This document shows positions 1-5,313 of a stretch of 5,313 bases of DNA, piece by piece (the stretch's first letter is position 1; every line of letters begins with the position of its first letter). This stretch comes from Vulcanimicrobiota bacterium. Its GTDB lineage: Bacteria; Vulcanimicrobiota; Vulcanimicrobiia; Vulcanimicrobiales; Vulcanimicrobiaceae. The stretch spans positions 1-5,313 of the forward strand of contig JAFAHB010000062.1 in NCBI GenBank assembly GCA_019237435.1. Direction: 5' to 3'. The position numbers and the translations under genes were made by a program. Under the pieces are notes generated by a model. The model was not told the DNA's origin and did not search any database. It saw only the letters and a program-made list of their open reading frames with translations.

Positions 1-971
1 TCGCGGCCGACGGGCCGGCGGTGCTCGAGCTCTTCCGCAGCGCTCTTGGCGCGCCCGACTTCTCGCCGGCGACGGTGAGGGAAGCACGCGCCGCGATCGT
101 TCGTCAAATCGCGCAGAATCAGCAGGTCGCGCTGCAGGTTGGGCTCGACATGCTCAATGCAGCCTCGTCGGCGCAAGCCAACGCCGGTCTTCCCGAGCTC
201 GGTACGCCGGCGTCGCTCGCGCAGTTCTTCGCAAACGACGTACGCTCGTTCTATCGCTCGTATTATCGCCGCGGCGGCGTGCTGGTGAGTGCGGCGGGTC
301 GGCTCGACGCTCTGGGACCCGGCGCGCTGCAGTCGCTCACGACGGCGCTGCCCGAAGGAAGTACGTCACCCGTTACGGTTCGCGTGCCGGCGCTCTCGGG
401 CGCCACCCATGAGATCGTTGCGCACCGCGACATTGCTTCGCCGTGGCTCATCGCGCAATACCCCGCGCCGAAAGTGGATAGCGAGGATTTCGGCCCGATG
501 CTCGTTTTGGCGGCGTTCGTTCGCCGAACGCTCTCCGATATCGCGCAAGTCCCAGGCGTGGTTTCACCAACGTTCGCATCGCGTTCCGTTGGCGCTCTCT
601 ATGCCTACGACCGCGTACCGGCGACGTTAGTGCTCTACGTCAACGGCGGATTGAACGGCAACCCGAGCCGCGCTTTCGCGACGGCGCTTTCCGTGGTCAA
701 CGTGCTCGCCGCAACGCGGTTACAAGGCTCCATTGAAGAGTTCAAAGCCGAGGCCGCCGGCGATTTTGCAAACGACGCGACGACGCTCGAGACGCGCGCT
801 TGGCTTGCCGCAGTCTTCTCGCGCGAGAACGCGTCGCCCGATTTCATCAACCGCGCCGTGGCGGCGATTGCCGCTACCACGCCGGCCGACGTGCAACGCG
901 TCGCGCGCAGATATCTCGGCAATCCTACGATCGCCTTGGTATTGCCTCGCGGCACAAACTTGCAAGACTGA
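1..971 (+). CDS. M16 family (insulinase-like) peptidase subunit, C-terminal part, 5' end outside window
   Basis: This reading frame is open from the window edge (first whole codon at 3) to a TGA at 969-971, giving 322 residues. M16 proteins of this type usually have about 400-450 residues, so roughly the first 100 are missing, including the place where the zinc-binding HxxEH motif would lie. What remains matches the family layout: the end of the first half-domain with its helix (SPATVREARAAIV), the FYRSYYRRGGVLVSAAG segment that fits the usual FYxxYYxPxNxxLVVxG pattern, and then a full second half-domain. That domain starts near PWLIAQYPAP and ends in the typical VARRYLGNPTIALVLP strand. A GTG at 21 is in frame but lies inside the fold, so I do not take it as the start. 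Family members are zinc peptidases, often paired active and inactive subunits in or beyond the inner membrane. Which subunit this is cannot be told here. The next gene follows after 10 bp, so co-transcription is likely, but a functional link to the glycosyltransferases is not shown. Confidence 0.88.
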   Translation, partial: AADGPAVLELFRSALGAPDFSPATVREARAAIVRQIAQNQQVALQVGLDMLNAASSAQANAGLPELGTPASLAQFFANDVRSFYRSYYRRGGVLVSAAGRLDALGPGALQSLTTALPEGSTSPVTVRVPALSGATHEIVAHRDIASPWLIAQYPAPKVDSEDFGPMLVLAAFVRRTLSDIAQVPGVVSPTFASRSVGALYAYDRVPATLVLYVNGGLNGNPSRAFATALSVVNVLAATRLQGSIEEFKAEAAGDFANDATTLETRAWLAAVFSRENASPDFINRAVAAIAATTPADVQRVARRYLGNPTIALVLPRGTNLQD

Positions 972-981
972 CCCTCGTTTC

Positions 982-2073
982 GTGAACGTAGCGCTCGTTC
1001 ACGACTATCTCAACCAGCGCGGCGGGGCCGAGCGTGTCTTCGCGCACATCGCCGGCGCCTGGCCGGAAGCGCCCATCTATACGGCCATCTACGACGCCGG
1101 CGTCGCCGGCGATCTCTTTCCGCCGGGCCGCGTGCGCCAGTCCTATCTCGGCCGCGTCCCGATGGTCAATCGTTATTTTCGCGCGCTCGCTCCGCTCTAT
1201 CCGCGCGCCTTTGAGTCGTTCGATTTTGGCCGCTTCGATACGATCGTCAGCTCGACAACCTCATGGGCGAAGGGCGTGCGCGTCCCGCCGGGTGCGATTC
1301 ACGTCTGTTACATCAATACGGTGAGCCGCTTCGCGTTCGCGCGCGCCGAGTACGTCCCGCGATTCGCGCGGCCGTTTACCGGACGCCTGATCGCCTGGGA
1401 CCGCAAGGCGGCGATGCTGCCGACGCGCTTTGTCGCCAATTCCGACAACGTTGCAAAACGGATTCGGCAATACTACGGCCGCGACTCCGACGTGCTGCAT
1501 TGCCCGGTAGATCTCGACCGCTTCACGGTCGGTCGGGGCAACGGCGATCACTTCATCGTCGCTTCGCGCCTGCTCCCATATAAGCGGATCGAACTTGCAA
1601 TCGAGGCGGCGTCGCTCGCTAACGTGCCGCTGCTCGTAACCGGAACCGGTCCGGCGGAGCGTTCGCTGCGTAAGCTTGCGCACGGAACGACGACGACAAT
1701 TCTCGGCTACGTACCCGACACTCGACTGAATGAGCTCCTGGGCGACGCGCGCGCGGCGATCGTGCCCGGAGAAGAAGACTTCGGGCTCGTTCCGCTCGAA
1801 GCGGCCGCAGCCGGCCGCGCGACGATCGCCTATCGCGCCGGCGGCGCGCTCGAAACGATGGTCGAGGGCGAGACCGGGTCGTTCTTCGACGATGCAACAC
1901 CGGAATCGCTGGCGGGGGCGATTCGATCGTTCGACGCCTCACGCTTCGACGCGCAACGTTTGCACGCGCACGCCGAGCGCTTTTCGCCCGCGCAATTTAT
2001 CGAAAAACTGCGAGCGATCGTTGAGCGCGTCTATCAAGAGAATCGGCAGCGGCGCGACGAACCGATGGGCTGA
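982..2073 (+). CDS. GT4 family glycosyltransferase
   Basis: This is a 363-residue retaining glycosyltransferase with a GT-B fold, a normal length for the family. The start is GTG at 982, because the conserved first strand and loop (NVALVHDYLNQRGGAERV, residues 2-19, with the GGAE motif at 14-17) begins at once. The frame stays open upstream to 733, but that stretch lies over the M16 gene and is not protein-like. No Shine-Dalgarno is visible, so translation may be coupled to the gene 10 bp upstream. The linker carries FVANSDNVAKRI (150-161), then HCPVDLDRF. The C-terminal domain has SRLLPYKR (195-202; R196 and K201 are the expected nucleotide-phosphate contacts) and an EX7E pair at E265/E273 within EEDFGLVPLEA. 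The pattern resembles WbaZ-type mannosyltransferases that use a nucleotide sugar on the cytoplasmic side in polysaccharide assembly, but the actual sugar and acceptor are inference. It is followed by a membrane GT-C-like protein and a GT9-like protein, so a role in envelope glycans is likely. Confidence 0.93.
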   Translation: MNVALVHDYLNQRGGAERVFAHIAGAWPEAPIYTAIYDAGVAGDLFPPGRVRQSYLGRVPMVNRYFRALAPLYPRAFESFDFGRFDTIVSSTTSWAKGVRVPPGAIHVCYINTVSRFAFARAEYVPRFARPFTGRLIAWDRKAAMLPTRFVANSDNVAKRIRQYYGRDSDVLHCPVDLDRFTVGRGNGDHFIVASRLLPYKRIELAIEAASLANVPLLVTGTGPAERSLRKLAHGTTTTILGYVPDTRLNELLGDARAAIVPGEEDFGLVPLEAAAAGRATIAYRAGGALETMVEGETGSFFDDATPESLAGAIRSFDASRFDAQRLHAHAERFSPAQFIEKLRAIVERVYQENRQRRDEPMG

Positions 2074-2203
2074 TGAGAAGCGTCCAGTTTTTTGGGGCCA
2101 GCCATGGATGGCTGGTTCAAAACTTCGTTCTCCCCAAAAAATGGACGAGCAGGAGCGAGCTGGACGCGAGCGACGGGCGTCTTCGCATCAGCCCTCTGGT
2201 TCG
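2058..2203. repeat. Long nested imperfect inverted repeat across the GT4/DUF2079 junction
   Basis: Reading inward, these arms pair: 2058-2063 (CGAACC) with 2198-2203 (GGTTCG); 2067-2075 (GGGCTGATG) with 2186-2194 (CATCAGCCC); and 2077-2080 (GAAG) with 2181-2184 (CTTC). They are separated by a 3-nt internal loop and one mismatch. The core hairpin (2081-2147) lies inside. Altogether about 43 bp can pair within 146 nt. The right side carries an extra unpaired stretch (about 2148-2180) with a second copy of TGGACG. The GT4 stop (2071-2073) and DUF2079 ATG (2073-2075) both sit in the 9-bp outer arm. Pairing was found by eye, with no folding energy computed. No clear target-site duplication or transposase is present. 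It could be a palindromic or MITE-like element, or a cis-acting RNA structure. Confidence 0.75.
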
Positions 2204-3461
2204 CTGGGCCTCAGCGTTCTCTGAGCTGCGCGCAACGCTCGTCGCAGCGGCAGTTTTCGCGATCGTTTATATAGCCCTGGATTTGAATAAGCTCTACGCG
2301 CTGCGATACGGTGCCGACTTAGGCACCTATCTGCAGACGCTCGTGAACCTGCGGCACGGATCCTCGTGGAACTACGGCGAGTGGAAGCATCATTTCGCCG
2401 TGCACGATTCGTGGGTTCTGACGGCGCTGGTTCCGTTCGTCGCGCTTTTCCCTCGCGCGCAAACGCTCGTCGTGGTGCAGGTGCTTGCCGTGGCATGCGC
2501 CGCCGTCCCGCTCGTGCTGCTCGGGCGCGAACTTGGTTTGAGCGCGCGCGGCGCCAACATTCTCGGCGTTGCCTATCTGCTGTCGCCCGCGGCGCAGGGT
2601 CTGACGTACGACAACTTTTCGGAGAACGTTTTCGTGCCGCTGCTGGCGATTTGCGCTGCATTGGCAGCTCGAAAACGTAAGTTTTGGTGGACGCTGGTGT
2701 TCGCGCAGCTGTTGATGGGATTGAAGGAAGATCAGATTCTATTCGTGCTCTGGTTTGGTGCGGCGTGCACGATCTGGTGGGACCGGCGCATTGGATTCGC
2801 GCTCTGCGCGCTTGCCGCGGTGAACGGGCTGGGCTTTTGGCTTTTCGAGCACGCGCGCGCCGGGCATCCGAACGATCCCGGCTATTCGCTGCAAATTTTC
2901 AATCCCACTAGCAAGGCTTCGATGTTCTTTCTGCTATTGGCGCCGTTTGCGTTCGCGCCGCTTGCGGTCGGACGGTGGCTGCTTTTGGGCTTGCCGATGG
3001 CGGCGGAGATCGTCTTCATGCGGCCGTGGAACTACGAGCCAAGCCGTCTGGGGTCGCACTACGTCGCCTCGCTCTTTGCGGCGACCGCAATTGCGGCCGC
3101 ATTCGGGTTTGCCCGCTATTGGACATTCGCGCGCTTCGCGATCCCCGGTGCGCTGCTCGTGATGGTGCTCTTCAACGATACGGTGCTGCGCCCGGGTCGC
3201 TGGCCCTACGTCGTCGACTGGAACGCGTATGCACGGGCGGTGGCGCTACGCGATAGCGCACCGCAACGCGCGCTGCTGCCGCGTCGGGAGGAAGGCGTTT
3301 GGGCGGTGGCCGCTGCCAATCCCGGCGTCGAGCTCGATTCGCATCCCGACCCGCACTTCGTGGCATGCCCCGCATACGATACGAATGTCCGCGTCTTTTT
3401 TGAAAGTCTCGCGGGTCGAATGCCGGCACATCTCTGCGGGGGCGTCCCGGTCGCCCCTTGA
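2073..3461 (+). CDS. DUF2079 family polytopic membrane protein (GT-C-like)
   Basis: This 462-residue membrane protein shows the DUF2079 pattern: a first membrane helix (about 54-72), an outer loop with GADLGTYLQTLVNLRHG (80-96, with D82 where GT-C enzymes carry their loop acid), HHFAVHDSW (106-114), a helix-rich region from VPFVALFP on, GLKEDQILF (216-224), several further helices to about 366, a SHY motif (328-330), and a soluble tail of about 90 residues. The family is unproven but resembles GT-C transferases that use polyprenyl-linked sugars at the inner membrane, so that activity is inference. ATG at 2073 overlaps the GT4 stop by one base (TGATG), and no strong Shine-Dalgarno is seen, so coupled translation is likely. 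The next in-frame ATG, GTG or TTG lies inside the first membrane helix, which supports 2073. Oddly, residues 1 to about 40 are the translation of a long inverted repeat, with TTT-TTT and AAA-AAA codons unlike the rest, and look like an added leader rather than family sequence. Confidence 0.88.
   Translation: MRSVQFFGASHGWLVQNFVLPKKWTSRSELDASDGRLRISPLVRWASAFSELRATLVAAAVFAIVYIALDLNKLYALRYGADLGTYLQTLVNLRHGSSWNYGEWKHHFAVHDSWVLTALVPFVALFPRAQTLVVVQVLAVACAAVPLVLLGRELGLSARGANILGVAYLLSPAAQGLTYDNFSENVFVPLLAICAALAARKRKFWWTLVFAQLLMGLKEDQILFVLWFGAACTIWWDRRIGFALCALAAVNGLGFWLFEHARAGHPNDPGYSLQIFNPTSKASMFFLLLAPFAFAPLAVGRWLLLGLPMAAEIVFMRPWNYEPSRLGSHYVASLFAATAIAAAFGFARYWTFARFAIPGALLVMVLFNDTVLRPGRWPYVVDWNAYARAVALRDSAPQRALLPRREEGVWAVAAANPGVELDSHPDPHFVACPAYDTNVRVFFESLAGRMPAHLCGGVPVAP
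2081..2147. repeat. Core hairpin with T6G4/C4A6 arms
   Basis: CGTCCA (2081-2086) pairs with TGGACG (2142-2147), and after a single bulged G2087, TTTTTTGGGG (2088-2097) pairs perfectly with CCCCAAAAAA (2132-2141). In the loop, CCAGCCAT (2098-2105) and ATGGCTGG (2108-2115) form a second perfect 8-bp hairpin around GG, leaving 16 unpaired bases at 2116-2131. The stretch 2088-2141 has 25 G/C of 54 bases (46 percent), well below the flanking genes, which suggests a different origin or selection for structure. The T-run lies 5' of the GC stem and the A-run 3' of it, the reverse of an intrinsic terminator on either strand. Confidence 0.85.
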
Positions 3462-4555
3462 TTCCGACGACGACGCTGCAAGTTCGCGCCATGCGCGAAG
3501 ATCGAGGACGGTTTGCCGCATTGCACGGCACGCGCGTGCTGATTTATTGGCCGCACGGCTTCGGCGACTGGATTCATTTCGGCGCGATCGCGCCGTTACT
3601 CGACCCGTCTAACTCCTATGCGATAACGCGTTTCGGCGACGATTACGTCGCCGCCATGGAGGCCAACGCGCGCGTCGAGCCTCTTTTCAGCGGCGTGCGC
3701 GCGCCCAGCGACGGAGGCGAGCTGGGGCCGCCTCATCTGGGCTTGACGTTGAGGAGGTGCAACGGGCGGCTGCTCGACGTCGAGTTGCCGCATCCACTCG
3801 GCGTCGCGGTGCGGCGCTTCGCGCCGGACGCGTTGCTGTGGACGGATTATCCGGAAACGGAGGGCCGCACGGCGTATCCGTTTCACACCAAAGCGCGCAA
3901 CCTCGTGCGGCTGCTCGTGGATAAAGAGCGTCTGGCGACGCTCGATCTCTCCGCGCCGCTGAACAACGCCATCGACTTCGCCGCACCGTCCGATCTTCAG
4001 CGCCGCGTCGACGAGATTCTCGCGCGGTTCGCACCCACCGGCAGCCGGATTGGCGTAATTTCGCGACGAGGCATTACCGCAGCGCGCAAGAATTGGGGCG
4101 ACGGATCGGAAGCGCGCGCGTTCGTCGCGGGCATGCGACGTGAGCCCGGTGGGTGGCGCTTCATTTCAATGGACGACGAGGATCTCGGGGAGAACACGGC
4201 CGGCTTTCGAGCGCTCTTCGGCGATCTCGACGAGCCGTTTGCGCGGCTCTTCAAAGCGTTCGCGCGACGCGTCGAGCTTTTCGTCGGCATCCCGGCCGGG
4301 CCGCTGCACTTCGCGCTCGCGCGCGCCGGAATTCCGACGGTCGGCCTCTGGACCGCGCACCATCCCGACTGGTACGACGAGCCGAATCCAAACGCCGTGC
4401 ATATCGTCGGGCGGTACGTCCGGGATCGCGGTTTCGACCGGCGCGTTGCGACGACGACCAAGCCGCCTTCGCTGCGTCACCGCTTACTCTATCTCGATAC
4501 GCTTTCAATTGGGGCGGGCGACGTGCGCGAGGCCGTCGCGCAACTGATCACGTGA
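3458..4555 (+). CDS. GT9/heptosyltransferase-like glycosyltransferase, divergent
   Basis: This 365-residue protein resembles ADP-heptose:LPS heptosyltransferases (GT9) in motif order. It has a first strand RVLIYW followed by the glycine/acid turn GFGD (34-37) and IHFGAIAPLL; SRRG...AARKNWGDG (202-216), where K211-x-W213 fits the family's K-x-W phosphate-binding site; and VGIPAGPLHFALARAGIPTVGLW (276-298), which matches the C-terminal GxxxGPxHxAxxxGxPxxxL donor-binding motif. It is too divergent to say that heptose is the donor. Two starts are possible. TTG at 3458 overlaps the upstream TGA in TTGA (4 bp), and I prefer it because every upstream junction is tight. ATG at 3491 would remove 11 residues (354 aa) and still keep the fold. 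Neither has a clear Shine-Dalgarno. As the third glycan-type gene in a row, it probably acts in the cytoplasm on the same product as the GT4 enzyme. Its end overlaps the convergent CPBP gene by 8 bp. Confidence 0.82.
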   Translation: MIPTTTLQVRAMREDRGRFAALHGTRVLIYWPHGFGDWIHFGAIAPLLDPSNSYAITRFGDDYVAAMEANARVEPLFSGVRAPSDGGELGPPHLGLTLRRCNGRLLDVELPHPLGVAVRRFAPDALLWTDYPETEGRTAYPFHTKARNLVRLLVDKERLATLDLSAPLNNAIDFAAPSDLQRRVDEILARFAPTGSRIGVISRRGITAARKNWGDGSEARAFVAGMRREPGGWRFISMDDEDLGENTAGFRALFGDLDEPFARLFKAFARRVELFVGIPAGPLHFALARAGIPTVGLWTAHHPDWYDEPNPNAVHIVGRYVRDRGFDRRVATTTKPPSLRHRLLYLDTLSIGAGDVREAVAQLIT

Positions 4556-4557
4556 TC
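4546..4557. repeat. 12-bp perfect palindrome holding two convergent stop codons
   Basis: GATCACGTGATC is identical on both strands. It contains the TGA of the forward GT9-like gene (4553-4555) and, as TCA at 4548-4550, the TGA of the reverse CPBP gene. The two genes therefore end inside the same palindrome with an 8-bp overlap and no spacer. No T-run follows on either side, so it is not a classical terminator. It could bind a dimeric regulator (it contains CACGTG) or simply result from two overlapping gene ends. Confidence 0.7.
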
Positions 4558-5288
4558 TTCGGTGCGATCAGCAGCGCGGCGAGCGAGAGTCCGTTGAAGA
4601 GCGCGTGCGAGATCATCGGCGCGAACGCGTTTGCAGTGCGGTAGTAGACCGCGCAGAGAACGATTCCGCCCAATGCCAGCGGAAGCGCCGCGTACAGATC
4701 GCCGTGCGCAATGCCGAAGAGAACCCCGCTTAAAATCGCGCCCGCCCAAAACCCACCATACCGCATGCCGAGATTGAAAAAGAAGACGCGAAAAAACGTC
4801 TCCTCGGCAAACGGCGCGAACACGACTGCAAAACCGGCAAAGATCGCGATCGTCGCCGGGTCGCGCAGCTCTTTGAATATTTGCACGATATCCTGTTGAT
4901 GCTCGCTGTGCGCGAGGTAATCGATCAGCGAGGCGCCGCCGTTGGCGACGACGGCCATGACGACCGCGCCCAGCAACGCAATGCCGACGGCGCCGGCGTT
5001 CGGCACGCGAAAGCCAAGCTCGCTCAGGCTAAGATGCGAAAGCTTGGGCAACGCGAGCAGAACGATCGCGAGCAGAAACCCTTCGAGTAGAAACTGCAGC
5101 GCGATCAAAAGGTCGAATTCCGGCGCCGTCACGGCCGGCACGCGCGTGGTTTTTAGCCCGGCGATGAAAGCGAAAACGAAGAGTGCGGCGATGAACCCGG
5201 CAAGCAGCCACGTCCAGACGCCCGTGAAACTATTCTTCGGCCAGCGCGTCGGCCAAGCGGGCAAAGTCGCCGAGGTCGAGTCGTTCAC
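4548..5288 (-). CDS. CPBP family intramembrane metalloprotease (CAAX/Rce1-like)
   Basis: This 246-residue protein has about seven or eight hydrophobic segments and the three CPBP (Pfam Abi/Rce1-like) motifs in order: EETFFR (162-167, the EExxxR motif), FGIAH (191-195, FxxxH) and HALFN (228-232, HxxxN). These residues form the in-membrane active site in the family, so the protein is likely catalytically competent. Substrates of bacterial members are mostly unknown; roles range from bacteriocin self-protection to CAAX-like peptide processing. The start is GTG at 5288. A GGAG at 5299-5296 lies 7 bases ahead of it, the best ribosome binding site in the window, and about 23 polar residues precede the first membrane helix (24-44). 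The only other nearby start is TTG at codon 9, without a comparable site. The chosen start places the first 59 bp over the end of rsmA in another frame, so the two are probably co-transcribed. No transcription terminator is visible downstream. Confidence 0.92.
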   Translation of the reverse strand: MNDSTSATLPAWPTRWPKNSFTGVWTWLLAGFIAALFVFAFIAGLKTTRVPAVTAPEFDLLIALQFLLEGFLLAIVLLALPKLSHLSLSELGFRVPNAGAVGIALLGAVVMAVVANGGASLIDYLAHSEHQQDIVQIFKELRDPATIAIFAGFAVVFAPFAEETFFRVFFFNLGMRYGGFWAGAILSGVLFGIAHGDLYAALPLALGGIVLCAVYYRTANAFAPMISHALFNGLSLAALLIAPKIT

Positions 5289-5313
5289 CGCGAAGCTCCG
5301 GGGAGAGTTTGCT
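5230..5313 (-). CDS. rsmA: RsmA/KsgA 16S rRNA dimethyladenosine transferase, last 27 codons
   Basis: This reverse-strand frame is open from the window edge to TAG at 5232-5230 and encodes only 27 residues. They read LSPELRGERLDL then DFARLADALAEE, which fits the conserved end of RsmA/KsgA proteins (family pattern: pxxRaExLsxeefxxLaxal). The full enzyme, usually about 260-290 residues, dimethylates two adjacent adenines near the 3' end of 16S rRNA in the small ribosomal subunit. The catalytic SAM domain lies outside this window, so the call rests on this short tail. The real end of the gene overlaps the CPBP gene start by 59 bp in a different frame, and the two are likely one transcript. Confidence 0.72.
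   Translation of the reverse strand, partial: SKLSPELRGERLDLGDFARLADALAEE

Noticed and set aside
733..981. Upstream start of the GT4 gene at 733
   Set aside because: This would overlap the M16 gene by about 240 bp and add arginine-rich residues with no family character. The conserved GT4 fold starts right at GTG 982.
2088..2141. T6G4...C4A6 hairpin as a transcription terminator
   Set aside because: An intrinsic terminator needs the T-run after the stem. Here the T-run precedes the stem on both strands, and the next gene overlaps it.
1730..2224. Forward reading frame overlapping the GT4 end and the inverted repeat
   Set aside because: Its residues are arginine- and serine-rich shadow translation of GT4. 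It was considered as an alternative product across the junction, but it has no start signal or domain.
2188..2661. Reverse reading frame opposite the DUF2079 gene
   Set aside because: It is a low-complexity Arg/Ala-rich translation typical of antisense frames in GC-rich DNA, and the forward frame has clear family motifs.
4548..5288. Phage-abortive-infection defence gene
   Set aside because: The old 'Abi' name of the CPBP family suggests this, but the gene sits beside rsmA with no phage or defence genes, so a housekeeping or unknown protease role is the safer call.
1..5313. CRISPR array, tRNA, rRNA or insertion sequence
   Set aside because: No regularly spaced direct repeats, no tRNA-like or rRNA-like stretches and no transposase were seen, and coding sequence covers nearly the whole window.

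Overview
The window looks like part of a GC-rich, Gram-negative-style bacterial chromosome. Genes are tightly packed, start codons other than ATG are frequent, and Shine-Dalgarno sites are weak on the forward strand. I cannot name the organism from sequence alone. An M16 peptidase, GT4, DUF2079 and GT9-like series beside rsmA and a CPBP protease would fit an environmental lineage such as Candidatus Eremiobacterota, but that is a guess.

Forward strand, 1-4555: four genes run in one direction with almost no gaps, which suggests one transcript. They are the C-terminal part of an M16 (insulinase-like) peptidase subunit, a GT4 glycosyltransferase after 10 bp, a DUF2079 polytopic membrane protein (GT-C-like) starting in a TGATG stop/start overlap, and a GT9/heptosyltransferase-like protein starting at or just after a TTGA overlap. 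The last three plausibly build or decorate an envelope glycan or glycolipid. The GT4 and GT9-like enzymes would act on the cytoplasmic face, and the DUF2079 protein would act in the membrane on a lipid-linked sugar. Donor and acceptor are unknown.

Reverse strand, 5313-4548: the last 27 codons of rsmA (16S rRNA dimethyladenosine transferase) overlap by 59 bp with a complete CPBP (CAAX/Rce1-like) intramembrane protease gene. That gene converges on the GT9-like gene with an 8-bp overlap inside a perfect 12-bp palindrome, so there is no intergenic space at all.

The most unusual item is a long nested inverted repeat at about 2058-2203, across the GT4/DUF2079 junction. Its outer arm contains the GT4 stop and the DUF2079 start codon, and its more AT-rich core is read through as the N-terminus of the DUF2079 protein. 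It could be a small palindromic (MITE- or RPE-like) element that became coding, or an RNA structure that controls translation of the DUF2079 gene. No stretch over 300 bases lacks a gene. I saw no rRNA, tRNA, CRISPR array, insertion sequence or convincing terminator.
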